Part shown: piece by piece, positions 7,400 to 15,612 of the stretch
Position numbering within the stretch: the first letter of the stretch is position 1
How the letters are laid out: each line of letters begins with the position of its first letter
Assembly (NCBI GenBank): GCA_002690405.1
Contig: NZEI01000054.1
Span: forward strand, 56,624 to 79,127
Direction of reading: 5' to 3'
Source of the DNA: Gammaproteobacteria bacterium
GTDB taxonomy: Bacteria; Pseudomonadota; Gammaproteobacteria; Pseudomonadales; Azotimanducaceae
DNA: 22,504 bases
Program-made: the position numbers and the translations under genes
The notes under the pieces: model-generated
Told to the model about the DNA's origin: nothing
The model's database searches: none
What the model saw: only the letters and a program-made list of their open reading frames with translations

Positions 7400-7589
7400 T
7401 GCGTCGCGATTGCCCTTCTAGCATTGCTTTCCCCGGCGCAGCGCATAGCTCAGGGTAGTTAAAACCCCCTATCGATGTGCCTCGCTAAGAGCCCACTGTC
7501 GCGCTACTCCACTAGGCAGTGCTCGTGCAGCAGTTGGCCCAACGCGGCGTAGCGGTTAATGTTCGCGGCTACTAGGGAGCAAGAGGCGG

Positions 7590-8585
7590 GTGCGCCAACA
7601 AATGAGGGAGTCGGTAAATTTCAGCGTTAAGCAATGTCGTCCATTGGCCGTATGGCTTGCGATAGTGTTAGCGCTGAGCGGGTGTGGTCAAGCTGACCGA
7701 ACTTTGTCCATCGCAACGGGCGGTCCGGCCGGTCTTTACTATCCTTTTGGTGGCGGGATGGCCTCGGTTTGGTCGAAACAACTCAGCGACGTTAATGTCA
7801 AAGCCGAAGTCACCGGTGGTTCCATCACCAATGTAACCCAGGTGGCGCGCATGGAGAGTGATCTGGGTATTGCTATGGCCGATGTCACGACCGATGCATT
7901 TCTTGGCCAGGGTCTATTTGCGCAGGCCTTGCCGTTACGAGTGTTGTTTACCGCTTACCCCAATATCGTGCATATTTTGACCCTCGAGGGGAGCGGTATA
8001 ACCACGGTTGCCGACCTGCGGGGTAAGCGCGTTGCCATGGGCGCTCAGGGGTCTGGTACCGCCGTCGCCGCAACCAATGTGCTCACTGGCCTTGGGGTGC
8101 AGCTCGATGACATTGCGCCTCGTTACCTGAGTTTTGCCGCCACTACAGCCGCACTCAAAGACGGCACCGTAGATGCTGGATTTATCGTTGGGGGTTTGGG
8201 TATTGCCGCAGTAACGGAATTGGCGGTCACTCGGCCTCTGCGTTTACTGAGTCTCAGTGCTGATGATTTGCAACAACTCGTCGATCAATTCCCGGCATAC
8301 AGTGGCTATCGTATTCCCGCAGCCACCTATAACGGCATTGTCAGTGATACCACAGCGCTGGGTATTTGGAGCGCTGTAGTTGTGCATGAAAATATGCCCA
8401 TAGATTTAGCTTTCCGGCTAACCTGTACCGTATACCAACAGCGTCAATCGTTGCTGCAGATTTCGCCCGTGGTGCAGGCCATGACACTAGAAAATATCCA
8501 TCGGTTGCCGGCGGTGCCCCTGCATCCTGGAACCCAGTTGTACTTGCAAGATCCTGCTCAGTCCTGCGATTTAGCCAATGAGTAA
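7590..8585 (+). CDS. TRAP transporter TAXI-family substrate-binding lipoprotein
   Basis: After a lipoprotein signal ending LALSGC (Cys32 counted from the GTG at 7590, or Cys28 from the ATG at 7602), the protein reads LSIATGGPAGLYYPFGGGMA. This is the hallmark start of TAXI-type TRAP receptors, followed by IVHILTLEGSGI and DLRGKRVAMGAQGSGTAVAA. It captures a small ligand, often a carboxylate, outside the inner membrane and hands it to the Na+-coupled permease. The last 8 bases overlap the permease gene, so the two are coupled. I keep the GTG because GGGAG/AAGAGG lies closer to it, but either start gives a working signal. Most TAXI proteins I know of are soluble, so lipid anchoring is a small oddity. 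The ligand cannot be predicted. Confidence 0.9.
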   Translation: MRQQMRESVNFSVKQCRPLAVWLAIVLALSGCGQADRTLSIATGGPAGLYYPFGGGMASVWSKQLSDVNVKAEVTGGSITNVTQVARMESDLGIAMADVTTDAFLGQGLFAQALPLRVLFTAYPNIVHILTLEGSGITTVADLRGKRVAMGAQGSGTAVAATNVLTGLGVQLDDIAPRYLSFAATTAALKDGTVDAGFIVGGLGIAAVTELAVTRPLRLLSLSADDLQQLVDQFPAYSGYRIPAATYNGIVSDTTALGIWSAVVVHENMPIDLAFRLTCTVYQQRQSLLQISPVVQAMTLENIHRLPAVPLHPGTQLYLQDPAQSCDLANE

Positions 8586-10494
8586 GTCTGATTCTATAGA
8601 AGCAGTGGAGACCACCCCTAAGCGTTGGCCGCTACTGGTTACTGCAGTAGCAGCCCTGCTGTCGGTATTTCAGTTATGGCAGCCCGTAGCGGGTTTTGTG
8701 CCGCCAGGGGTTTTGCCGCTGGAAACGATATTGGGTATGCAGCCAGCGGTATATTTTCGTCCGGTGCACTTGTGTTGGATTTTGTGTTTAGGCTTTTGGG
8801 TGTACCCATTACGGGTGCGCGGTGCGGCGTTGCCGTGGCTCGATGTGCTGACAACGGTATTAGTATTGTGGGCTACTTGGCGCATTGTGCAGTTTGATTA
8901 TGCGGCGATTGATCACTTACTGAATGGATTGGTCGCGGCGGATTTTCTCGCTGGGGTCATCATCGTGTCGGCAACTTTAGAGCTTGCGCGTCGATCTGTT
9001 GGACCAGTGATGGGCATTATTGGTTTGGTGTTCGTCCTATATGCCGCCTTTGGCAATGTGCTGCCTGATGTCTTGGCAACTCGCGGATTTAGTTTTGAGC
9101 GCATCGTGCGTTTTCAGGTGTTTACTGGTGCTGGCTTGTACGGCGCGCCCATTGGCATAGCCGCTGGCGCGGTATTTAGCTTCGTGTTGTTTGGTGCGTT
9201 TTTGCAGGTCACGGGCGCGGGGAAGATGCTTATCGATTTGTCCTTTGCCGCTGCGGGAAAGTCTCGCGGTGGCCCAGCCAAAGCCTCGGTAATGGCTTCT
9301 GCAGCGATGGGGTCAATTTCTGGCAGTGCGATTGCAAACACCGTTACCACGGGCTCGTTGACCATACCAATGATGAAAAAGCTCGGATACAAACCAGCAC
9401 AAGCTGCGGGGATTGAGGCCGCAGCTTCTACTGGCGGGCAGATCATGCCCCCCATCATGGGAGCCGGGGCCTTTGTGATGGCAGAGTTCACGAAAACGCC
9501 TTATGGCGATATTGTGTGGATGGCTCTCGTGCCGGCGTTGTTGTATTTCACGTCGGTGTTGCTGTATGTGCACTTGATGGCCAGCAAGGCAGGTTTCAAA
9601 GGCGCCACTGAGCGACCTAAGGTGCTGCCGATTTTCCTCAACGGGCTGCACTTCTTTTTACCCTTAGCCTTAATCACGGTAATGTTGTTGCAGAACTATT
9701 CACCGCTGTTGGTTGGTGCTGCAGGCTGCGCGGCAGTGGTGGCTGCCAGCCTCTTGCGTTCGCATACGCGCATTGGTTTTGCTGAGATTGTTGCAGGGTT
9801 ACGTCAGGGTGCCTTACTCGCGGTGCCGATTTCTGTAGCCTGCGCGGTGGCCGGAATTGTTGTGGGTACCATTGGCCAGACGGGTATCGGCCTACAGTTC
9901 ACCGAGTCGGTGGTGTCATTGAGTGATGGCCGGCTCTGGTTAGCGCTGATATTGGTCGCGGTAGCAGCTCTGGTATTGGGCATGGGTCTGCCGGCAACGG
10001 CCGCCTACATCGTGTTGGCGGTGATGACCGGTCCTGCGTTACAGGAGCTTGGTTTGGCACTGATTACCGCGCATATGATTATCTTTTGGTTAGCGCAAAG
10101 CTCGAATGTGACGCCGCCCATCGCCTTAGCTGCTTTTGCCGGTGCGGGCATTGCCGGCGCTCAACCCATGGCCGCGGCAGTATCTGCCCTCAAGCTCGCT
10201 AACGGATTGTTTGTTATTCCGCTGATGATGGCGTACTCGCCGTTGTTGCTAACCGAGGCACAAGGCTGGCCCGTAGTGTTCGTTGCTGGAGCTGTGAGCC
10301 TGTTGCTTATTGTGGTTTTGGCAATGGCGCTAGAAGGTTTTCTGTGGACTACGGTGTCCAAATATCTGCGTATAGCTGGGTTAGTGTGCGCGGGGCTACT
10401 GGTGTGGCCCGATACATTAGTGCGAAGCCTAGGCGCGGTATTGGCGTTATTTTTGTTTGCTGTTAATTGGTTGCAGGCTCGACGCTCGCGCTGA
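8578..10494 (+). CDS. TRAP transporter fused permease (small + large membrane subunits)
   Basis: The 638-residue protein has about 16-18 hydrophobic segments. The N-terminal part (to about residue 200) corresponds to the small DctQ-type subunit. The remainder corresponds to the large DctM-type subunit, which carries the transport path, with segments such as GGQIMPPIMGAGAFVMAEF and MGLPATAAYIVLAVMTGP that are strongly typical. Fused permeases are the normal partner of TAXI receptors. The start overlaps the receptor gene by 8 bases (the ATG lies inside AATGAGTAA). It should import one ligand using a Na+ gradient. No regulator gene is adjacent. It converges with the next gene, 18 bases from its stop. 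Confidence 0.93.
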   Translation: MSKSDSIEAVETTPKRWPLLVTAVAALLSVFQLWQPVAGFVPPGVLPLETILGMQPAVYFRPVHLCWILCLGFWVYPLRVRGAALPWLDVLTTVLVLWATWRIVQFDYAAIDHLLNGLVAADFLAGVIIVSATLELARRSVGPVMGIIGLVFVLYAAFGNVLPDVLATRGFSFERIVRFQVFTGAGLYGAPIGIAAGAVFSFVLFGAFLQVTGAGKMLIDLSFAAAGKSRGGPAKASVMASAAMGSISGSAIANTVTTGSLTIPMMKKLGYKPAQAAGIEAAASTGGQIMPPIMGAGAFVMAEFTKTPYGDIVWMALVPALLYFTSVLLYVHLMASKAGFKGATERPKVLPIFLNGLHFFLPLALITVMLLQNYSPLLVGAAGCAAVVAASLLRSHTRIGFAEIVAGLRQGALLAVPISVACAVAGIVVGTIGQTGIGLQFTESVVSLSDGRLWLALILVAVAALVLGMGLPATAAYIVLAVMTGPALQELGLALITAHMIIFWLAQSSNVTPPIALAAFAGAGIAGAQPMAAAVSALKLANGLFVIPLMMAYSPLLLTEAQGWPVVFVAGAVSLLLIVVLAMALEGFLWTTVSKYLRIAGLVCAGLLVWPDTLVRSLGAVLALFLFAVNWLQARRSR

Positions 10495-10512
10495 AACTGT
10501 TCGGCTCCGATG

Positions 10513-10926
10513 CTACTGGCGCTGGGCTAACCATTGCTCGTGATGAATAAACTCGCCGTTTTCCCAGAACCCCCACTCGTTGCTCTTGGGTCCGGTGAGA
10601 ATGAAGGTCCAAACCGGTTGTTGTCGCTCAAGTTGCACGATGTGCTGGTGTCGGGATGAGCGAAAGTGCGGGCGCCATGCGCTGACTCGCTGACTGCCCT
10701 TGGGGGTCAGCTCGGTGTAGCTGCGCAACGGCAGGGTAATAAACCACCATGGATGATCATGAAATGCACGGTCGTCGTCGCCTTTATGAAATTTATGCAG
10801 GCGCAAGGTAAAGCCGCACCAAATAATCCAGCGCTCTAGGTAGGCTTCTTCGTTATCGAAAACCAGATCATGGGTCCAGCCGAATGGCCACCGCCCAAGA
10901 GAAAAGATGTATTCCTGAAAAACCAC
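10513..10926 (-). CDS. Cupin-like hypothetical protein, 137 aa
   Basis: This is a complete 137-residue frame starting at GTG (10924-10926), with no clear ribosome-binding site. It is rich in aromatics and histidines. The central motif FHDHPWWFITLPL, followed about 30 residues later by SSRHQHIVQL and then WTFILTGPK, looks like a small cupin barrel whose His residues could bind a metal. Similar short proteins occur as unnamed bacterial and phage genes, and no reaction is established for them. It is divergent from the P450 gene, with 91 bases between the starts. I am fairly sure it is a real gene and unsure of its function. Confidence 0.65.
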   Translation of the reverse strand: MVFQEYIFSLGRWPFGWTHDLVFDNEEAYLERWIIWCGFTLRLHKFHKGDDDRAFHDHPWWFITLPLRSYTELTPKGSQRVSAWRPHFRSSRHQHIVQLERQQPVWTFILTGPKSNEWGFWENGEFIHHEQWLAQRQ

Positions 10927-10973
10927 TATTTGCCGTTTGCCGAGGGTATTGCCGAACCATGCAGGACGGCGAG

Positions 10974-10979
10974 TATACT
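10974..10979 (+). promoter_or_regulatory. Candidate -10 box for the P450 gene
   Basis: TATACT lies 38 bases before the P450 ATG in the 91-base divergent gap. It matches five of six positions of the sigma-70 -10 consensus. No convincing -35 is present at 16-18 bp (the nearest TTG is 19 bp away), so an activator may be needed or the call may be wrong. Confidence 0.28.
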
Positions 10980-11017
10980 CTGCAACATAGAAAAAACAGC
11001 AGTTAACAGGAATGCAT

Positions 11018-12274
11018 ATGCCAGTAATTACTCAGTCGCCGGATTTGGACAATGCCTTGGTCAACCCAGCAAATTGGGCGGACGAAAACTGGGTGCATGA
11101 GCAGTTCAGTTGGATGCGCGCGAATGAGCCGCTGAAGTATCTCAGCCCTGAAGGGTTCGATCCATTTTGGAACGTTACTCGATACGCCGACATCAAAGCC
11201 ATCGAAGGCAATAAAGCAGTTTTTATAAATGATCCGCGCCCAACTCTAGGTCAAAAGATGATGACCGAGGTGCTGCAACAGATGACTGGCCGCAAACATC
11301 TGGTGCGATCGCTGGTGCAGATGGATGATCCAGATCATATGCGCTACCGGCGGCTGACCCAGGGTTGGTTTATGGGCAGCAACCTGCGCAACTTACAACA
11401 GCGAATAGATGAACTCGCAGTTCACTATGTCGATCGAATGGGGGAAATGGGCGGTGAATGTGACTTTGTGAAGGATGTGGCCATTTGGTTTCCGCTACGC
11501 GTCATCATGTCGATATTCGGTGTGCCGGAAGAAGACGAGCCGTTAATGCTGAAACTCACCCAGGAGTTATTCGGCAGCACCGATCCAGATGTGGCTCGGT
11601 CGTTTGACATGATGGACTTCATGGATGTGGTGCTGGATTTTGAAAAATACTTTGTTGAGTTAACCGAGGCGCGCAGAAACAAGCCTACTGACGATCTAGC
11701 CTCGCTGATCGCAAACTCCGAGATTGATGGCGAGCGTTTACCGCAACATGAAACCAACGGTTATTACATGATCATCGCCACGGCCGGGCATGACACCACC
11801 AGCGCCTCAACCGCCGGAGGTCTGTTGGCGTTGCTGGAAAGACCGGAAGAAATGGCCAAGCTGCGTGCCGATGTGGACGGTTTATTGCCCACGGCCATCG
11901 ATGAAATGATTCGTTGGGTATCACCGGTTCGACATTTTATGCGTACCGCTACCGAAGATTGTGACATCGGTGGACAAACCATTCGCCAGGGCGAGTCGGC
12001 AATTCTTTGGTACCCCTCGGCAAATCGGGATGAAAGCGTATTCGACGCGCCATTTGATTTTCGCGTCGACCGTAAGGATGCCAAGCAAATCGCCTTTGGT
12101 TTTGGTGCTCATGTATGTCTCGGCCAGCACCTAGCACGTATGGAAATGGCGTCTCTGTATCGTGCATTACTGAACCGGGTAGAAGACATCGAACTCGCCG
12201 GCGAGCCTCAGTACACCCAATCCACCTTTGTTGGTGGTTTAAAGACTTTGCCGATTCGCTATCGGATGAAGTGA
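11018..12274 (+). CDS. Bacterial class I-type cytochrome P450
   Basis: The 418-residue protein has all P450 landmarks. The oxygen-activation motif AGHDTT in helix I is at residues 256-261. The ExxR pair is Glu296/Arg299 (DEMIRW, followed by SPVRHFMRTA). The haem-binding loop FGFGAHVCLGQHLARME has Cys367 as the thiolate ligand. It would insert one O atom into a hydrophobic substrate, with electrons from a ferredoxin and its reductase, none of which is encoded nearby. I prefer the second ATG (11018) because AGGA lies 6 bases before it; the first, at 11012, overlaps that site. Terpene- or steroid-type substrates are common for soluble P450s of this kind, but the sequence does not decide. It precedes a molybdenum hydroxylase on the same strand, after a 166-base gap. 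Confidence 0.95.
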   Translation: MPVITQSPDLDNALVNPANWADENWVHEQFSWMRANEPLKYLSPEGFDPFWNVTRYADIKAIEGNKAVFINDPRPTLGQKMMTEVLQQMTGRKHLVRSLVQMDDPDHMRYRRLTQGWFMGSNLRNLQQRIDELAVHYVDRMGEMGGECDFVKDVAIWFPLRVIMSIFGVPEEDEPLMLKLTQELFGSTDPDVARSFDMMDFMDVVLDFEKYFVELTEARRNKPTDDLASLIANSEIDGERLPQHETNGYYMIIATAGHDTTSASTAGGLLALLERPEEMAKLRADVDGLLPTAIDEMIRWVSPVRHFMRTATEDCDIGGQTIRQGESAILWYPSANRDESVFDAPFDFRVDRKDAKQIAFGFGAHVCLGQHLARMEMASLYRALLNRVEDIELAGEPQYTQSTFVGGLKTLPIRYRMK

Positions 12275-12440
12275 TTACGATGCGCGTATCAGTGATCTGT
12301 GCGCGCCAATAGCCTTGTCGAGGCGCTGGTCATTCGGCAGCCATATAGGCATTAGCCCGAAATTGCTTTTCGCGACCGCTGGTTTCCTAGTGCTAGGGCT
12401 GCGTGCTACATTTTGGGGTTGAAGTCCCAAGGAGTGAGTC

Positions 12441-14699
12441 ATGGCAGAAGCAGTGGATTATAAGCAGATAGGTAGTCGCCCGGTGCGCCCCGATGGCCTG
12501 GATAAGGTTACCGGTCGCGCGCAGTTCGGTGCGGATACAGTGTTGCCGAATATGATCCATGGCAAGGTCCTGCGCAGTCCTCACGCCCACGCAAAAATCC
12601 TCAGCGTTGATGTCAGCGCTGCGCTCGCGTTGCCCGGCGTATTCGCTGCGATCAGCGGCGCGGATTTTCCCGGCGGCGGCATCGAAGGTGAGGTCGGCGG
12701 TGAAGGTGGCGGCACGTTAGACGATGTGGCTAAGAATGTTATGGCGCGGGATAAAGTGCTGTATCACGGTCATGCGGTTGCGGCAGTGGCTGCGGCCACG
12801 CCGATGGCGGCAGAAGCGGCATTGGCGGCGATCAAGGTCGAGTATGAGCCCTTGGCACCGGTATTAGACGTGCTGCAGGCCATGCAACCTGATGCGACCC
12901 TAGTGGACGAAAACAATTACACCAAGCTGCCAGAAAAACCCGAGCATCCGAGTAATGTGGCGAATCAGGGGCGGCTTGAGCGTGGCAGTATTGAGGAAGG
13001 TTTTGCCGCTGCGGACGTGGTGGTGGAACGGGAATTTAAATGCCCGATGGCGCACCAGGGGTATATCGAACCTCAGGCATGCGTCGCCAGTATTGATGAG
13101 CAGGGCCGTGGCACGTTGTGGTGTTCCACTCAGGGGCACTTTGAATTTCGCGCTGCAACTTCAAAAATGCTGGGTAAGGACTTGTCGGATCTTAAGGTTG
13201 TTCCGAAAGAGATCGGTGGCGGTTTTGGCGGCAAAACGGTGGTATACCTTGAGCCGTTGGCGGTGCTGTTGTCGGAGAAATCCGGCCGACCAGTGAAAAT
13301 GGCGCTAAATCGCGAGGAAGTATTTCGCGCCACGGGTCCCGCATCTGCCTCGGTGGCACGTATCAAGGTTGGGGCCAAACGGGACGGCACCATTACCGCC
13401 GCCCATGCATGGATAGCCTATGAAGCTGGCGCGTTTGCAGGGGCACCGTATATGCCGGGCGCGATGGCAGTCTTTGCGCCCTATCAATTAGAAAATTTCT
13501 TGGTTGAAACCTTTGATGTGCTGGTGAACAAGCCGAAGGTGGCAGCCTATCGTGCGCCGGGTGCACCTCAGTCTATGCATGCCTTTGAGTGTGCGCTGGA
13601 CGAAATCGCTCAATTGTTGGATACCGATCCAATTGATCTGCGCTTACACAATGCGGCAGAGGAGGGTACCCAAGCACCCTATGGGCCGAAGTTTCCACCT
13701 ATCGGGTTTAAGGCTTGTTTGGAGGCGGCAAAGTCGCACCCGAATTATCTTGCCCCGGTGCCAGAAGGTGCAGGCCGTGGTGTTGCAGCTGGGTTCTGGT
13801 TCAATGTGGGTCTGCAGTCCAGTGCCGAGGTGCACATTAATGAAAACGGCACCGTGATGGTCATAGAGGGCAGTCCCGATATTGGTGGCTCCCGGGCGTC
13901 AATGTGCCTGATGGCGGCGGAAACTCTGGGTATAGAGTACGAGCAGGTGCGTGCCCAAGTGGCAGATACAGACAGCACGGGTTTTTGTAATGTCACCGGT
14001 GGTAGTCGAACAACCTTTGCCACGGGTATGGCGGTCACCAGGGCCTGTGAAGATGTTATTGCAGAATGCAAAAAGCGCGCGGCCATGACCTGGGGGCTGG
14101 ATGAGGATCAGGTGGAGTGGGAAGACGGACAGGCGGTACCTGGCCCTGGGGTTAATGCAGATGTTAAAGCGCTTTCTCTTGCTGATCTGGCCGGTAAGGC
14201 AGCTAAAACTGGTGGGCCTATCTTGGGTCGAGCGTCGCTCAATGCCCAAGGTGCTGGTGCGAGTTTTTCTGTGAACTTTGGCGATCTGCGAGTAGACCAA
14301 GAAACCGGCAAAGTCGATGTGTTGTCGTATACCGCAGTGCAGGATGCGGGCAAGGCTATTCACCCGGCATATGTTGAGGGGCAGATGCAGGGGGGGGCAG
14401 CTCAGGGACTCGGCTGGGCGCTGAATGAAGAATATATCTACAACGATGAAGGGGTGCTGGAAAATCCAGGATTCTTGGATTATCGGATACCCGTTTGCTC
14501 CGATCTGCCAATGATCGACACGGCGATTGTTGAAGTTGCGAATCCAAGCCATCCCTATGGGGTGCGGGGCGTGGGCGAAACACCCATCGTTGCGCCTTTG
14601 GCGGTGGCGACAAATGCGGTATCTCGGGCCATCGACAAACGCGTAGGTGAATTACCGCTATCCCCACCCAATCTATTAGAGGTCATCGACGGCGATTAG
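12441..14699 (+). CDS. Xanthine dehydrogenase-family molybdopterin-binding catalytic subunit
   Basis: The 752-residue protein covers the complete large subunit of molybdenum hydroxylases. The N-terminal aldehyde oxidase/xanthine dehydrogenase a/b hammerhead domain (about residues 16-140, with VTGRAQFGADTVLPNMIHGKVLRSP) is followed by the two molybdopterin-binding domains. IGGGFGGK is at about residues 257-264. AYRAPGAPQSMHAFE replaces the Cys-containing AYRCSFR active-site loop of CO dehydrogenase, so it is not a CO oxidiser. GVRGVGETP near the end holds the conserved catalytic glutamate. The enzyme would hydroxylate an aldehyde or N-heterocycle using water. The start has a strong AAGGAG 7 bases upstream. 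No FAD or 2Fe-2S subunit gene is present on either side, which is unusual. Confidence 0.92.
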   Translation: MAEAVDYKQIGSRPVRPDGLDKVTGRAQFGADTVLPNMIHGKVLRSPHAHAKILSVDVSAALALPGVFAAISGADFPGGGIEGEVGGEGGGTLDDVAKNVMARDKVLYHGHAVAAVAAATPMAAEAALAAIKVEYEPLAPVLDVLQAMQPDATLVDENNYTKLPEKPEHPSNVANQGRLERGSIEEGFAAADVVVEREFKCPMAHQGYIEPQACVASIDEQGRGTLWCSTQGHFEFRAATSKMLGKDLSDLKVVPKEIGGGFGGKTVVYLEPLAVLLSEKSGRPVKMALNREEVFRATGPASASVARIKVGAKRDGTITAAHAWIAYEAGAFAGAPYMPGAMAVFAPYQLENFLVETFDVLVNKPKVAAYRAPGAPQSMHAFECALDEIAQLLDTDPIDLRLHNAAEEGTQAPYGPKFPPIGFKACLEAAKSHPNYLAPVPEGAGRGVAAGFWFNVGLQSSAEVHINENGTVMVIEGSPDIGGSRASMCLMAAETLGIEYEQVRAQVADTDSTGFCNVTGGSRTTFATGMAVTRACEDVIAECKKRAAMTWGLDEDQVEWEDGQAVPGPGVNADVKALSLADLAGKAAKTGGPILGRASLNAQGAGASFSVNFGDLRVDQETGKVDVLSYTAVQDAGKAIHPAYVEGQMQGGAAQGLGWALNEEYIYNDEGVLENPGFLDYRIPVCSDLPMIDTAIVEVANPSHPYGVRGVGETPIVAPLAVATNAVSRAIDKRVGELPLSPPNLLEVIDGD

Positions 14700-14957
14700 T
14701 TGTCAGACTGCAAAGTGGCCCAGGTTACACTGCCAGAAGATTGGACGGCGCTAACGGGTGGGGTGCGCGTGCTCGAAATAAGCGCCGAAAATTATCGCGA
14801 CTTACGTTCGGGTCTGACCCAGCGATGGCCTGATCTTGGTGCGGTATTAGAACGCTGTGCCGTGGCGATTGATGGGCAGATTTATCAGGATGCGTTTATG
14901 GAAGAGTTGGCAGCTGACAGCGAAGTATTCTTTATGCCACGCATAGAGGGCGGCTGA
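14700..14957 (+). CDS. MoaD/ThiS-like sulfur-carrier protein
   Basis: The 85-residue product has the size and features of a beta-grasp sulfur carrier. It has an internal VAIDGQIYQD strand-turn like the VAVNGE segment of MoaD/ThiS, then ADSEVFFMPRIEGG. The C-terminal Gly-Gly is the residue pair that is adenylated and thiocarboxylated by an E1-like enzyme. MoaD donates sulfur to the dithiolene of molybdopterin. The gene starts (TTG at 14700) on the very next base after the stop of the molybdo-enzyme gene. A GTG at 14715 in the same frame is an alternative. No good ribosome-binding site is visible, so translation is probably coupled. It may be a dedicated cofactor-maturation partner for the upstream enzyme. 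Confidence 0.78.
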   Translation: MSDCKVAQVTLPEDWTALTGGVRVLEISAENYRDLRSGLTQRWPDLGAVLERCAVAIDGQIYQDAFMEELAADSEVFFMPRIEGG

Positions 14958-14984
14958 GCTACTTCCGAGCATCCAGCAATGTGT

Positions 14985-15536
14985 TCAAACGCAGGCCTGC
15001 GCCAAGGTATTTGCCACCTCAGCAATATCTCTGGGCCAATCCTTGGTCTGGCTTGCAAAGCCCGAGACGTCCCCAGCGTAAAGGTAGCGTAAGGCCTCTT
15101 CATAACCAGGCAGGTCACCAGCCAGAGCTTGGCAAAAGCGATATGCCCGTTGTTGCGCCTGATGTCGGGCGAATTCTCGTTGCCGAGCCGGGTCCTTACG
15201 CGCAGCGGAAACGAGTTTGCGCAGGGTTACTGATGCACCGCCCGGTTGTTGTGCCAGCCAATCCCAGTGCCTAGGTAATAGTGTGACTTCCCGGCCCACC
15301 ACACCGAGTTTAGGTCGGCCGCGTCCGCGAGTTGGCGTTGGCGCAGTTTGCGGATAGCTGTCGATGCGCCTAGCTACTTCATCGGCGCTCCCACTCAGGT
15401 CGACATCGACAACGCTGAAAGAGGTTTCATCAAAAATCACAACGCCGGGTTCATGCAGGTGAGCGTGGGCAGCCAGTGCGGCCTCTTTTAGAGAGCCACG
15501 AGCGATACGGTGGCTAGGACAAAATACTATGTACAT
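14985..15536 (-). CDS. DUF2239-family protein
   Basis: The 183-residue protein matches the pattern I know for DUF2239. An N-terminal segment, GSLKEAALAAHAHL, leads to IFDETSFSVVDVDLSGSADEV. A basic linker with RGRGRPKLGVVGREVTLLPRHWDWLAQQPGGAS follows, then a helical C-terminus (AYRFCQALAGDLPGYEEALRYLYAGD). The GRGRPKLGV...LLPRHWDWL portion resembles a small DNA- or protein-binding region, but the family has no proven role. It converges with the MoaD-like gene (27 bases between stops). A strong inverted repeat lies 6 bases before its ATG, suggesting tight transcriptional control. Confidence 0.82.
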   Translation of the reverse strand: MYIVFCPSHRIARGSLKEAALAAHAHLHEPGVVIFDETSFSVVDVDLSGSADEVARRIDSYPQTAPTPTRGRGRPKLGVVGREVTLLPRHWDWLAQQPGGASVTLRKLVSAARKDPARQREFARHQAQQRAYRFCQALAGDLPGYEEALRYLYAGDVSGFASQTKDWPRDIAEVANTLAQACV

Positions 15537-15542
15537 ATACCC

Positions 15543-15573
15543 GGGTAATAATTGATCTCAGATATTATTACCC
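15543..15573. promoter_or_regulatory. Perfect 10-bp-arm inverted repeat, probable operator of the DUF2239 gene
   Basis: The arms GGGTAATAAT (15543-15552) and ATTATTACCC (15564-15573) are exact reverse complements, separated by 11 bases, so their centres are 21 bp apart (about two helical turns). Inside the spacer, ATCT and AGAT can also pair. The left side adjoins a second palindrome, TACCCGGGTA (15538-15547). The site ends 6 bases before the DUF2239 start. No T-tract follows on either strand, which argues against a terminator. The regulator is not encoded next to it. Confidence 0.7.
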
Positions 15574-15592
15574 AGATAAAAAAATACAGCAA
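15564..15592 (-). promoter_or_regulatory. Candidate promoter for the DUF2239 gene, -10 inside the operator
   Basis: On the minus strand, TTGCTG (15587-15592) is separated by 17 bp, including a run of seven T, from AATAAT (15564-15569). The -10 falls wholly inside one arm of the inverted repeat, as expected for a repressor site that blocks RNA polymerase. The -35 match is only moderate. Confidence 0.45.
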
Positions 15593-15612
15593 TCCTTGCC
15601 TGTGGCGTCCAC

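Noticed and set aside
7440..7475. tRNA gene, from a D-arm-like TAGCTCAGGGTAGT
   Set aside because: No T-arm GTTCRANYC sequence, no matching acceptor stem and no anticodon arm at the right distance. The 190 bases at 7400-7589 show nothing else convincing.
12275..12440. Small gene or terminator between the P450 and molybdo-enzyme genes
   Set aside because: No open frame with a plausible start and no stem followed by a T-run. Only the AAGGAG site of the downstream gene is evident.
13899..14552. A 217-codon open frame on the minus strand
   Set aside because: It lies wholly inside the molybdo-enzyme gene, whose translation is strongly conserved. The minus-strand product has no recognisable features.
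15543..15573. Intrinsic terminator for the MFS gene
   Set aside because: On the minus strand the T-run comes before the stem rather than after it, and on the plus strand the stem is followed by A residues. An operator fits better.
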